DNA of 58,071 nt from an uncultured Verrucomicrobia subdivision 3 bacterium (GTDB lineage Bacteria > Verrucomicrobiota > Verrucomicrobiia > Limisphaerales > UBA11358). The stretch spans positions 1-58,071 of the forward strand of contig CAISYZ010000058.1 of the NCBI GenBank assembly GCA_903889895.1. The letters are read 5' to 3'. The stretch's first letter is position 1; each line of letters starts with the position of its first letter. The position numbers and the translations under genes were made by a program. Under the pieces are notes generated by a model. That model was given only the letters and a program-made list of their open reading frames with translations. It was not told the origin of the DNA and did not search any database. Positions 1 to 7,812 of the stretch are shown one piece after another.

Positions 1-182
1 ATTTTGAGCCTCACGCTCTTTGAGAAAATGCCCATTTCACAGGCGCTTGCTCAACTTCCACCCACCACACAACCGCCAGACACCGAAAACCATCAATGTT
101 TACTGGGTTTCTAAACCGGACAGCAGTGGATTCGCATATTTGATTTTTTTTGCGCTTTCCCATCCTCACAACACCGCGCCTA

Positions 183-334
183 CGTAGGCGCGCCATCTTT
201 GTAGCCACCCCGCGCCCAGAATTTCCAGCTTCCGCCTCCGCTGCGCTCCGACGCGACATCTTCCCAGCTATGCCGCCCCGGACGGGGCTTTTTCATTTTG
301 CGGATGGCCGTTCTACAACGATGCCGCGCCTACG
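183..334. repeat. Inverted pair of a 22-bp REP-like element
   Basis: The 22 bp at 183-204 (plus) and the reverse complement of 313-334 match at 20 of 22 positions (core CGTAGGCGCG, then CATC, then TTGTAG). The two copies face each other about 108 bp apart. Copy A also contains a perfect 18-bp palindrome at 175-192 (CGCGCCTACGTAGGCGCG). Copy B overlaps the last codon and stop of the redoxin-TPR gene, so the end of that protein may have been shaped by repeat insertion. The layout resembles REP/BIME-type dispersed elements; membership in a genome-wide family is inferred. I see no coding sequence in 1-329, and 1-174 holds nothing I recognise. Confidence 0.55.
275..293 (+). terminator. Possible short intrinsic terminator
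   Basis: GCCCC at 275-279 pairs with GGGGC at 284-288 across a GGAC loop, followed by five T. The stem is only 5 bp. It lies between the two REP-like copies and no upstream plus-strand gene is in view, so it could equally be part of the repeat. Confidence 0.35.
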
Positions 335-1115
335 GCGCTGGGGCGGGGGATAAATTGGTTTCAAATTTCCGCGCGGATTCAAAGGCGGCGGCGGCCTCGT
401 TGGTTTTGCCCTGAACGGTGAAAATTTCCCCACGCAACACCCAAGCCGCCGCCGTGGGTTTTTGGTCGAGGCTCTTTTGGAGATTGGCCAGCGCCTGGTC
501 GTAGTTTGTGGCGGCGAATTGTTTTTCCGCCAGCCGGAAATAGCGGTGGGCCACGGAATCCGCCTCGTCAAGGTTGCTGGCGGGCGGATGCAGCACCTGC
601 GCGAGGTCGTCGTCGGAAATCTCCCCGAGCGCGTGGCGCACTTGCGCGGCGATGACGTTGGCGTAGTTCACCTCGGTGAAATGTTCGTAGGCAACGAGCG
701 TGCGGTGCGGGTCGGTGATACCGACGGACGGGCGCATGATGACGCCGAGCCGGCCGAAGAGCGCGTCGCCCTGGTCAATCAGCACCGGCATCGTCAGGCC
801 GAGGGCCTGGACTTCCGCCGCGACGGTGGCGCGCGGCACGCGGTCGGAGACGACGGCGCACCAATGCACCGGCGCATTGGTCAGGGTCTGGGCGAACTGG
901 GAAATTTCCGCGAGCGCCTGGTTGGAATGGGCCAGCTCCGGATTGACGAAGATGAAAACGCTGACGTTGGTCTCGCTGAGCAACGTCTGTTCGCCGCCGG
1001 CGAGGGCGGGCAGGGAAACATTTTCAATGGGCGCGCCGACGGGAACGTTGGCAAAGGCCAGCGCGGACAATCCGCACAGCATTCCGGCGGCGGCGATGCA
1101 CGCGGGCTGACGCAT
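330..1115 (-). CDS. Exported thioredoxin-fold (redoxin-like) protein with C-terminal TPR
   Basis: A 261-residue protein with an N-terminal signal peptide (hydrophobic stretch in residues 5-22, ending at AFA). Residues 25-165 resemble an AhpC/TSA-like thioredoxin fold (strand VSVFIFVNPE, later PVLIDQ and the cis-Pro region MRPSVGITD). The usual CXXC active site is absent: the aligned stretch reads PELAHSNQ, so thiol-disulfide chemistry is unlikely and a binding or scaffold role is more probable. Residues 185-250 form about two TPR-like helical pairs. It starts 9 bp after the multiheme cytochrome stop and is almost certainly co-transcribed with it. Partner function in cytochrome maturation or periplasmic electron transfer is inference only. 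The stop codon lies inside a REP-like repeat. Confidence 0.72.
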   Translation of the reverse strand: MRQPACIAAAGMLCGLSALAFANVPVGAPIENVSLPALAGGEQTLLSETNVSVFIFVNPELAHSNQALAEISQFAQTLTNAPVHWCAVVSDRVPRATVAAEVQALGLTMPVLIDQGDALFGRLGVIMRPSVGITDPHRTLVAYEHFTEVNYANVIAAQVRHALGEISDDDLAQVLHPPASNLDEADSVAHRYFRLAEKQFAATNYDQALANLQKSLDQKPTAAAWVLRGEIFTVQGKTNEAAAAFESARKFETNLSPAPAP

Positions 1116-1124
1116 GTCGGCAGG

Positions 1125-2243
1125 TTACTTCGCGGGCGCGTTCGTCGCAACCACGGTCGGCGGGATGAGCGGCACGATGACGTTGGTGTAGCTGCGGGTG
1201 ACGTGGCACGTCTCGGCGCATTGGCCGCCGGTGTCCGTCTTGGTGAAGTTCACCTTGAGCAGATAACCCGTATGGCCATAGGGCACGGCGTCGCGGATTT
1301 GGTGCGGCTGCTTGGAGGCATGGACTTCGTGGCAGGCGCGGCAGGTGCGGCCGCGTTCGTCCTTGTTGACGTGGACGAAGTGGAGATTCTGGTCGCCATT
1401 GCGGAACTTCGTCAGCGTCGTGGTCTTGGCATCCTTGACCATGGACTCCTCGTGGCAGTCGAAGCAGAGGTCATAAAGCTTCGGATCGTAGGGCGAGTAG
1501 AACGTGGCCGGATAATCCTTGGTCAACAACCGGAAATGGTCGCCGCCGTGCGGGAGGTGGCACGCGCTGCAATCCTTGGATTCGACCGGGCCGTGCTGAT
1601 GCAGATTGTCGGCGAGCAACTGCTTCATGTTGGTCAGCGTTTTGCCGTCGTGGTCTTTCACGCCGTCCACGCCGTGGCAGCCGACGCAGAGATCGTAGGG
1701 CAGTTTGTTCAGCAAATGCTGGACGTTGGCGCCGTGCGGATTGTGGCAGTTCGCGCATTTCGCACCGGTGGTGAGCGCGTCGTGCTTGACCGAGGCGTTC
1801 GCAACGAGATTGCTGATGCTCGTGTGGCAGCTTAAGCACAGCGTGCCGGGGTCTTCGACGAGCAGGTGCGGATACATGGAATTATGCGGGCTATGGCAAG
1901 AGACGCAGTTAATGCGCGCGGGTTCGTGGCTGGATTTGCGCGCGAGGATTTTTACAAAGTCGTCGTGACAGTCGAGGCAGAGGAGATTGATTTGCTTGTT
2001 GATGGGGCCGGGATCTTTCGCGTCCTTGCGCTGATGGCAAAGGGAGCAGTCGCCATCCTGAAACGGCGCGTGCGCCGACACCGGCTTCATGTAATCCGGG
2101 ATGGGCGTGACGTCATTCTTGCGCATCTTGGGAATCGGCGTCGCCGCGTCGGCGGCAGATGCCAGAGGCATGACGTTGAACAGGAACAGGCCGAGGCCGG
2201 CCACCGTTCCGAGGCGCTTCAATTGGTGCAAAGGGCTGTGCAT
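1125..2243 (-). CDS. Periplasmic decaheme c-type cytochrome (doubled CXXCH family)
   Basis: A 372-residue protein beginning with a signal peptide (MHSPLHQLKR, a hydrophobic core, then ASA). I chose the ATG at 2243 because the upstream in-frame extension has no signal-like features. Nine CXXCH motifs are visible (CSLCH, CLDCH, CVSCH, CLSCH, CANCH, CVGCH, CSACH, CFDCH, CRACH), plus a terminal CAETCH that would be a CX3CH heme site, giving up to ten hemes. Several are followed by SPH, NPH or LPH, the pattern of paired-CXXCH cytochromes in NrfA/DmsE-like electron-transfer chains. The likely role is periplasmic electron transfer; the acceptor cannot be told from sequence. It is first in an operon with the redoxin-TPR gene. 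Confidence 0.87.
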   Translation of the reverse strand: MHSPLHQLKRLGTVAGLGLFLFNVMPLASAADAATPIPKMRKNDVTPIPDYMKPVSAHAPFQDGDCSLCHQRKDAKDPGPINKQINLLCLDCHDDFVKILARKSSHEPARINCVSCHSPHNSMYPHLLVEDPGTLCLSCHTSISNLVANASVKHDALTTGAKCANCHNPHGANVQHLLNKLPYDLCVGCHGVDGVKDHDGKTLTNMKQLLADNLHQHGPVESKDCSACHLPHGGDHFRLLTKDYPATFYSPYDPKLYDLCFDCHEESMVKDAKTTTLTKFRNGDQNLHFVHVNKDERGRTCRACHEVHASKQPHQIRDAVPYGHTGYLLKVNFTKTDTGGQCAETCHVTRSYTNVIVPLIPPTVVATNAPAK

Positions 2244-2447
2244 ATTCAATCCAGTGATTTCTCCGCCTGCCTGGGCGCGGACTCCCCGCCGGGCAATCAC
2301 GGTTACCACCAATATCCTAAAACCGGTCACGAAAGACTCACCGTATATTGAAAAACCTTGGACTATTCTTGGTTCCGCCAACGCCGCCTATCGGAGCCAG
2401 ACAGCGGCGTTGCGGTGATTGGGCGTTGCGGCCGCAACCCCTTTTGA

Positions 2448-3362
2448 TTAGAGCGGCTGCGGCCGGCGGGCGGCCAGTTTCAAGGCTTGGTTAAGGGCGG
2501 GAATTTTACGCTGACTGACGATCAGGACCTGGGCGAACTCGCGGAGGCAGACTTGCGGGCCGGCGGGAGTTTTTTTGACAAATTCAAGAAATGCCAAATT
2601 GACGATGGCATTGCGATGGATGCGGATGAACTGGGCGGCAGGCAATTCCTTTTCCCATTGCTTCAGGGCTTTTCGGAACATCATGCTTTGATCCTTGCCC
2701 CAATGAGCCCGGGAGTATTCGCCATCGGCCAGCAGCGCCTTGACCTCGGATAGTTTGACAAAATACCGGCGGTTGTCCCGGGTGGCCAGAAAGGATCCCG
2801 CTGCCGGCACCGCGGGTTCGGCGGCGGCCGGTGAACCGGGCGGCGGGATGGCTCCGGAAACTTTCCCCGCGCTGCCCGTGGCGGCGGTCTGCGCCAGCCA
2901 ATGGATGGCCGCCGCCGGACTGCCCAAGTCGTCCACGATGCCGGAAAAAATCTCCACCGCCTTTTTCACCTCCGCCTCCCGCCGCTGTTCGCGGCGCTGA
3001 TGCTGCTCCAGCCGGGCGGTCACGGTGGCCAGGATTTCTTGGGTGGAGGCGGGTTTGGGGATGAAATCGTCGCTGCCCAGATTCATGCTGCGCCGGATGG
3101 ATTCCCGGTCGGCATGACCGCTCAAAAAAATAAAGGGGATATCCTCCAGCCGCTGATCCTGTTTGAGGGTGGCCAGCACGCCATGCCCGTCCATCAACGG
3201 CATGGCGAGGTCACAAATAATCAGGTCGGTTCCGGCCAGCGCCGCCGCCACTCCGGCCCGGCCATCCGGGGCGACGTTCACCTCGTGCCCATGCAAACGC
3301 AACAATTTTGCCATCGCCCGGCAAATGGCGTCATCGTCATCAATGATGAGTATCCTAGCCAT
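2448..3362 (-). CDS. Response regulator, receiver plus LytTR DNA-binding domain
   Basis: A 304-residue protein, taking the start at MARILIIDDDD; the in-frame GTG/TTG extension upstream is not receiver-like. Residues 1-120 are a CheY-type receiver: acidic pocket DDDD at 8-11, phospho-acceptor D51 in ICDLAMP, and the conserved Lys in FIPKPAS. Residues 125-150 are a charged helix, followed by an Ala/Pro/Gly-rich linker to about residue 195. Residues 200-300 match LytTR (ADGEYSRAHW, FIRIHRNAIVN, VSQRKIPALN), which binds DNA through a beta-fold. No cognate histidine kinase is adjacent. The nearest candidate is the divergently transcribed membrane protein starting at 3588, which lacks kinase motifs. 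Confidence 0.88.
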   Translation of the reverse strand: MARILIIDDDDAICRAMAKLLRLHGHEVNVAPDGRAGVAAALAGTDLIICDLAMPLMDGHGVLATLKQDQRLEDIPFIFLSGHADRESIRRSMNLGSDDFIPKPASTQEILATVTARLEQHQRREQRREAEVKKAVEIFSGIVDDLGSPAAAIHWLAQTAATGSAGKVSGAIPPPGSPAAAEPAVPAAGSFLATRDNRRYFVKLSEVKALLADGEYSRAHWGKDQSMMFRKALKQWEKELPAAQFIRIHRNAIVNLAFLEFVKKTPAGPQVCLREFAQVLIVSQRKIPALNQALKLAARRPQPL

Positions 3363-3587
3363 AATTCCCAAGCCATTGTAGGCGGGGTTAGCCCCGGTAG
3401 TAAAGCGCAAGCAAGGTCTGAATGGTCCGGCGGACGCGTTGGCTGAAAAAATTTCCGCGCCTGCTGCAATTCACTGGGTGTTTGTCTTCCGCCGGGATTA
3501 ATGTCTCAACGTGGTCTTATGGTTTGGAATTGGATCATCGGGCAGCAATCGGTGGTCGAAGAACAACCGGACCCGGAGGATAAAATT

Positions 3588-4427
3588 ATGACAACAACCA
3601 CCAGCATCAATTTTTTGGCCGGGGCGATGCAGTTCATCGTGGCGGCTTACGCGCTGCGCCTGAACCTGCTGTTTGGAACCCGCCGCGTGGGCTGGTCGCT
3701 TTTTTTCGCCTTCTCGCTGCTGGCCCTGCTGCATCTGGTCCAGTCGGTGGACGCTTTCAACGTCGGCGCCGGCGCCGGCGTGAAGATTGAAGGCATCTAC
3801 CTGCTGGTTTCATTTTTGCTGCTGACGAGCTTGGTGCATATCGAAGGCCAGCTGCGCGAGCGGCTGAAGCTGGAATACAAAGAGCGCCAAATCCGCGCCG
3901 AACTGGAATTGGAAGTCAAACGCAAGACCGCCTACCTGGTGCGGGCGCTCGAAGGGCTGCAAGCAGAAATGGACGAACGCCACCGGATGAGCGCGGAAGT
4001 CGCCTGTCTGGATGTCTTCAAGCCGCGCCTCTTTGAATGTTTCTCGGAAATGATCGCTAATATTTCAGCACCGTCGGTGGTGAAGGTTCTGGCCCGGGAA
4101 AGTTTCATGCTGGGCGTTGACCTGGTGCAGCAAAGGCCATTGATGTCTCTAGACGTGGGTTCCATCTTGGTTTTCTCGCGATTCATCGCCGCCGGAGGGA
4201 GGGATTCGATGTTTTTTGCTCCGTTCGAGCTGCCGGCCAATCATGTCGCCTTTTACCGGACCACCACGGAACGTTTGATTGTCGCCGGCGAACTGCCAGT
4301 CGCCGCCCGCACCCAGTTTATCAAGTTGTTCGAGCACGGCGTATCCACCACTGCCGTTGCTCCCCGGCAACCGGCGGCACCGGTGGAGTTCCTGCCCAAT
4401 CCATCACGGGAACTGGCGCATTTTTGA
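3588..4427 (+). CDS. Hypothetical membrane protein with two or three TM helices and a coiled coil
   Basis: A 279-residue protein. The ATG at 3588 is well supported by a GGAGGA Shine-Dalgarno 7 bp upstream, rare in this window. Hydrophobic segments at about residues 6-28, 36-52 and 70-88 suggest two or three membrane helices. A charged coiled coil follows (LRERLKLEYKERQIRAELELEVKRKTAYLVRALEGLQAEMDER spans roughly 93-137), then a soluble C-terminal domain of about 140 residues with no motif I recognise. The membrane-coiled-coil-soluble layout resembles a sensor, but no H-box, HATPase or GGDEF motif is present. It is divergent from the LytTR regulator with 225 bp between them, so shared regulation is possible. 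Confidence 0.68.
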   Translation: MTTTTSINFLAGAMQFIVAAYALRLNLLFGTRRVGWSLFFAFSLLALLHLVQSVDAFNVGAGAGVKIEGIYLLVSFLLLTSLVHIEGQLRERLKLEYKERQIRAELELEVKRKTAYLVRALEGLQAEMDERHRMSAEVACLDVFKPRLFECFSEMIANISAPSVVKVLARESFMLGVDLVQQRPLMSLDVGSILVFSRFIAAGGRDSMFFAPFELPANHVAFYRTTTERLIVAGELPVAARTQFIKLFEHGVSTTAVAPRQPAAPVEFLPNPSRELAHF

Positions 4428-4591
4428 CAATTTCGCCGGGCCGGCTCGGGATGGCCGAGGGCTCCTTTTGGATTTGGGTGGTGGCGCATCGTCGCCCTGC
4501 CGCATGCCGATAGAATTCAAAGCCTTCACTGGCGGCCAAACGGCGGATTTTGCCGGTTCCCACTCGGAAAACACGTAATGAGTGTCCTGTT

Positions 4592-4738
4592 TTGAGAAAA
4601 AGGCCGGTTTTTCCTGAAGGTGAATCGATTTCATCTAAAGGAAATACCTCATCTCCTAAAGGTGAAATGGTTTTTCCTTTAGGTAAAACGCCTTCGCTTA
4701 AGGGAAAAATGCCCTTTCCCCTCGCGGCTCCGCCTTTC
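4592..4738. repeat. Degenerate 21-bp tandem repeat array
   Basis: About seven consecutive 21-bp units start at 4592, 4613, 4634, 4655, 4676, 4697 and 4718; the central five are clearest, with a consensus near CCTAAAGGTGAAATGCCTTCT. Units contain CCTAAAGG and units 3 and 4 face each other (CCTAAAGG at 4655 and CCTTTAGG at 4676), so the transcript could fold into hairpins. Read in frame, each unit encodes a heptad such as PKGEMVF, but no start or codon context supports a gene. The array sits in the 585-bp gap 4428-5012 between the membrane protein and the rhodanese. The rest of that gap is GC-rich and otherwise featureless apart from a palindrome at 4971. Confidence 0.75.
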
Positions 4739-4970
4739 CCCCGCCGGCGACAGCGCTGGTTGGCGGCAGGAGTCGGGGACCAGTCTTTCTCCCGCTCCGC
4801 CCGAAAAAGCGGCGCGGGCCGGGGTGAGGCAGTCCCGCTCGGAGCCCACTGAATTCCCCTCAACCTAGTGGAATTTAAGCTTTTCCCAATGGCCGGGCGG
4901 CGGGTTCCCCCGGGCGGCCGCTGCGGGCGGGAAAGCGGCAAATGGTGATTGAACAGACCCGCGCTTATCT

Positions 4971-4982
4971 GGTCAAATGACC
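4971..4982. promoter_or_regulatory. Small palindrome upstream of the rhodanese gene
   Basis: GGTCA-AA-TGACC is a perfect 5-bp inverted repeat 30 bp upstream of the rhodanese ATG. Position and symmetry fit an operator, but there is only one copy in view and no factor can be assigned. Confidence 0.25.
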
Positions 4983-5012
4983 GCACGACCAACCATCAAC
5001 CAAATAACCACC

Positions 5013-5399
5013 ATGAAAAAAATTATTGCCCTCCTCGCCACGGCGCTGTTTGCCGCCTCGGTTTACGCCGGTGAATTCGCCGACATCAGCCCCAAGGACG
5101 TCCTCGCGGCGGCCACCGCCAAGTCGGCGGTGATCATCGACGCCAACGGACCGGATTCCTACAAGGCCGGCCATGTGCCCGGCGCGTTGAGCTTCGCGGC
5201 CATCCAGAAAAACCTGGCCGCCAGTCTGCCAGCCGATAAAAACGCGCTCATCATCGCCTATTGCGGCAACCCGCAATGCGGCGCGTATCTGCGCGCGGCC
5301 AAGGCGGCGCAGAAACTCGGCTACACGAACATCAAACACATGTCCGCCGGAATCGCCGGCTGGAATGACGCGAAGTTGCCAACGGAACCGGGCCAATAA
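5013..5399 (+). CDS. Exported rhodanese-like domain protein
   Basis: A 128-residue protein with a clear signal peptide (MKKIIALLATALFAASVYA), which fixes the start at 5013 rather than the earlier in-frame codon at 4977. A single rhodanese domain covers residues 22-125: DANGPDSYKAGHVPGA matches the CH2A-type region, and the active-site loop begins at the Cys of YCGNPQCG. The loop has a second Cys five residues on. Single-domain periplasmic rhodaneses carry sulfane sulfur or act in detoxification or signalling; the specific role here is unknown. It stands alone: a repeat-rich gap lies upstream and a strong terminator follows 22 bp downstream. Confidence 0.85.
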   Translation: MKKIIALLATALFAASVYAGEFADISPKDVLAAATAKSAVIIDANGPDSYKAGHVPGALSFAAIQKNLAASLPADKNALIIAYCGNPQCGAYLRAAKAAQKLGYTNIKHMSAGIAGWNDAKLPTEPGQ

Positions 5400-5421
5400 A
5401 TCCGCGACCCGCCGACTTGCC

Positions 5422-5457
5422 ACGGGCGACCCGCCAACCGGGTCGCCCGTTTTATTT
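5422..5457 (+). terminator. Strong intrinsic terminator after the rhodanese gene
   Basis: A perfect 12-bp stem (ACGGGCGACCCG at 5422-5433 pairing with 5439-5450) with a 5-nt loop CCAAC, followed by TTTATTT. It separates the rhodanese from the two-component system genes. Confidence 0.9.
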
Positions 5458-5540
5458 GGGCGGATGGCTTTGGCGGGCGCGGCAGCGGAGATTATTTTAC
5501 CCCCTTGCCGTCCACCGGCTTTGGCGTCAGAATTTCCGCC

Positions 5541-6992
5541 ATGCAACTGCGGAAAGTCCACCGGCTTCGCCAAATTCTTTTGGCCGCCGCCGTCGCCGCC
5601 AGCGCGTTCGCCGGCCTGGATTTTTTCCTGAGCACCCGCGTCTTGGCGGACGAGCCGGCCACGGCATCGCCGAACGCGTGGCTGCACGAAGCGACGAACC
5701 ACGTCGGTTCGTGGATCTGGGAGACGAACACGTTCGACAAGCAAGCGGTGCACTTGTGGAAGGTGTTTGAAATTCCCGCCGGCAAAATCACTGCGGCCAC
5801 GTTGCGCATCACGGTGGACAACGGCTACACGCTGTTTCTCGACGGCCAGGAACTCGGACGCGGCAGCGACTGGCGCACGGTGACGGAATACAACCTCGCC
5901 CAATTTTTGAAGCCCGGCCGGCACATCATCGCGGTGGATGGTTTCAACGACCGGCTGGAAGGCGGGCTGATCTTCGGCCTGTATGTCGAACTAGCCGGCG
6001 CGCCGCCGGTGGAAATTGATTCGGATGAATCCTGGTTTATCGCGCCGCTGGAAATCAAAAACTGGACGCTACGGAAATATTTGCCGGTCGGCTGGCATCA
6101 TGCGCTGGTGCTCGGCCCGCCGCACCATAATCCGTGGCAAGACTGGCCGCTGGGACTCGCCAGTGTCCCGCCGCTCAAGCCGGTCGTCCTGCATTTCTGG
6201 CAGCGTGGCTGGTTTCAAATCACCTTGTCCGTGGTTTGCGCCGGCGCGGTGCTTTTCTGCCTCTGGCTGCTGACGCAACTGGCAGCGCAGACGAAGGCGC
6301 AGAAGTTTTTACAGGTGGAACGCGCCCGCATCGCGCGCGACATCCACGACGACCTCGGCGCGCAGCTTACGCAGTTGCTGCTGCTCGGCGAGGTCGCGCA
6401 GCGCGAGCATCCGGAAGCTTCGACGGCGCGCGGCCAGTTCACGCAGCTTTGCGCCGGCGCGCGCGCCCTGGCGCACACGCTGGATGAAATCGTCTGGGCG
6501 GTGAACTCGCGGCGCGATACGGTGCGCGACTTCACCAGCTATGTCTGCAAATACGCGCAGATATTTCTGGACCCGACCGGCATCCGCTGCCGGCTGGACG
6601 TGGAGGCGGAAATGCCGGCGACGGCGTTCGACCTGCCGCTGCGCCGGAATCTTTTTCTCGCGGTCAAGGAGGCGCTGAACAACGCGGCGAAATATTCGCA
6701 GGCGCAGGAATTGTTCCTGCGGATTTTCCGGCGCGGTCAGAAACTGCTCGTCGTCGTCGAGGACAACGGCGTGGGTTTTGATCCGGAGCAGGCCAGCGGC
6801 GAACGCAACGGCCTGACCAACATGGCGCAGCGCATGGCGGAAATCGGCGGAACATGCGCGCTGGCCAGCCAGCCGGGCGCGGGCTGCCGCGTGACGTTCG
6901 CCGTGCCTTTGCCAGTGCCGCGCCGGGGTTGGTTCCGCCGCGCCGCGCAACCGACGCCCGCGCCGGGCGAAATTGAGATTTCTGGTTCCTAA
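5541..6992 (+). CDS. Sensor histidine kinase (HisKA_3/NarX-type) with carbohydrate-binding-like sensor domain
   Basis: A 483-residue protein, taking the ATG at 5541; a TTG at 5505 is possible. Residues 10-30 are a signal anchor. Residues about 45-165 form an extracytoplasmic beta-rich domain (DNGYTLFLDGQELGRG, LKPGRHIIAVDGFND) resembling the galactose-binding-like sandwiches that accompany glycoside hydrolases. One membrane helix lies near 227-249. The H-box RDIHDDLGAQLTQL places the phospho-acceptor at H269 and assigns the protein to the NarX/HisKA_3 group. The HATPase_c domain has an N-box (ALNNAAKYS) and G-boxes (EDNGVGFDP, NGLTNMAQRM). The NarL-type regulator follows after 6 bp. Glycan sensing and control of the downstream secreted proteins is inferred from the domain and neighbours. 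Confidence 0.88.
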   Translation: MQLRKVHRLRQILLAAAVAASAFAGLDFFLSTRVLADEPATASPNAWLHEATNHVGSWIWETNTFDKQAVHLWKVFEIPAGKITAATLRITVDNGYTLFLDGQELGRGSDWRTVTEYNLAQFLKPGRHIIAVDGFNDRLEGGLIFGLYVELAGAPPVEIDSDESWFIAPLEIKNWTLRKYLPVGWHHALVLGPPHHNPWQDWPLGLASVPPLKPVVLHFWQRGWFQITLSVVCAGAVLFCLWLLTQLAAQTKAQKFLQVERARIARDIHDDLGAQLTQLLLLGEVAQREHPEASTARGQFTQLCAGARALAHTLDEIVWAVNSRRDTVRDFTSYVCKYAQIFLDPTGIRCRLDVEAEMPATAFDLPLRRNLFLAVKEALNNAAKYSQAQELFLRIFRRGQKLLVVVEDNGVGFDPEQASGERNGLTNMAQRMAEIGGTCALASQPGAGCRVTFAVPLPVPRRGWFRRAAQPTPAPGEIEISGS

Positions 6993-6998
6993 TTATTT

Positions 6999-7658
6999 AT
7001 GAAAAACCATCCGCCTGCCGCCATTCAAACGGTCAAGGTCGTGCTCGTCGAGGACAAGCCCGGCGTGCGCGACAGCTGGACGAAGCTGATCAATTCGCTG
7101 CCGGGCTTTGCCTGTATGCATGGCTGCGTGTCGGGCGAAGACGCGCTGAAGGTGATTCCTTCGTTGAAGCCGGATCTGGTGCTGATGGATATTTTTCTGC
7201 CGCGGATGTCCGGCATTGAATGCACCGCGCGGCTCAAGCTGGCGATGCCCAAGCTGCAAATCCTCATGCTCACCGCCGTGGAAGATGACGAGTTGGTGTT
7301 CATGGCGTTGCAGGCGGGCGCGGATGGCTATCTGCTGAAGCGCACCAAGCCGGAGGATTTGCGCGCGGCAATGCTGGACGTGCTCGGCGGCGGCGCGCCG
7401 ATGACGAGCGAGATTGCGCGCCGCGTGGTGGAATCCTTCCGCCGCGCCAGCCAGCAGCCGAAGCTGGACGTGCGGTTGAGCGCGCGCGAGGAGGAGGTTT
7501 TGATTTTGCTGTCCAAAGGATACGCGAACAAGGAAATCGCCGAGCAGCTTGCCATCGGCACCGAAACCGTGGGCAGCCATCTCAAGCACATCTACGAAAA
7601 AATGCACGTCCGCTCGCGCGCCGAGGCGGTGGCGCGTTACATGACCGGCAAGGCGTAA
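6999..7658 (+). CDS. NarL/FixJ-family response regulator
   Basis: A 219-residue protein. The receiver spans residues 12-130: acidic pair ED at 18-19, phospho-acceptor D64 in VLMDIFLP, and Lys in YLLKRTKP. A LuxR-type HTH covers about residues 153-212 (LSAREEEVLILLSKGYANKEIAEQL, then TVGSHLKHIYEKMHVRSR). It follows the histidine kinase by 6 bp and is its obvious partner. The closest downstream gene, the large beta-repeat protein, starts 154 bp later and is a plausible but unproven target. Confidence 0.92.
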   Translation: MKNHPPAAIQTVKVVLVEDKPGVRDSWTKLINSLPGFACMHGCVSGEDALKVIPSLKPDLVLMDIFLPRMSGIECTARLKLAMPKLQILMLTAVEDDELVFMALQAGADGYLLKRTKPEDLRAAMLDVLGGGAPMTSEIARRVVESFRRASQQPKLDVRLSAREEEVLILLSKGYANKEIAEQLAIGTETVGSHLKHIYEKMHVRSRAEAVARYMTGKA

Positions 7659-7735
7659 ATATCTTTGGCCAGGCTTTGCGCGGGTTGGTTTGGGTTTTGG
7701 TGAAAACCGGTAGCCTCCCGTATTTGGGGGATAGG

Positions 7736-7767
7736 TTTATGCTGGGAGGTGTTTATGCTGGGAGGTG
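7736..7767. repeat. Perfect 16-bp tandem duplication
   Basis: TTTATGCTGGGAGGTG occurs twice back to back (7736-7751, 7752-7767), 45 bp upstream of the giant beta-repeat gene. It contains GGGAGGTG, which resembles a Shine-Dalgarno sequence, and TTTATG. It could be a duplicated binding site or a replication-slippage product in the leader. Confidence 0.8.
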
Positions 7768-7812
7768 TGATACGTTGGAAGACACGTTAAATCCTTAAAC
7801 CCCGTAAAAACC

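Noticed and set aside
462..1835. A 457-codon open frame on the plus strand
   Set aside because: It is antisense to both the redoxin-TPR and cytochrome genes, which have signal peptides, heme motifs and domain matches. The plus-strand product has no recognisable domain and reflects high GC codon bias.
2425..2438. Perfect GTTGCGG/CCGCAAC palindrome as a terminator after the LytTR gene
   Set aside because: On the minus strand, where that gene is transcribed, no T-run follows the stem. The function is undecided.
4592..4738. CRISPR array
   Set aside because: The 21-bp units are contiguous and degenerate with no unique spacers, and no cas genes are present.
4321..4992. Frames reading through the 21-bp array as heptapeptide-repeat proteins (both strands)
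   Set aside because: No ribosome site, signal or conserved flanking sequence. The array lies between units with clear boundaries, so I treat it as a DNA repeat, not a gene.
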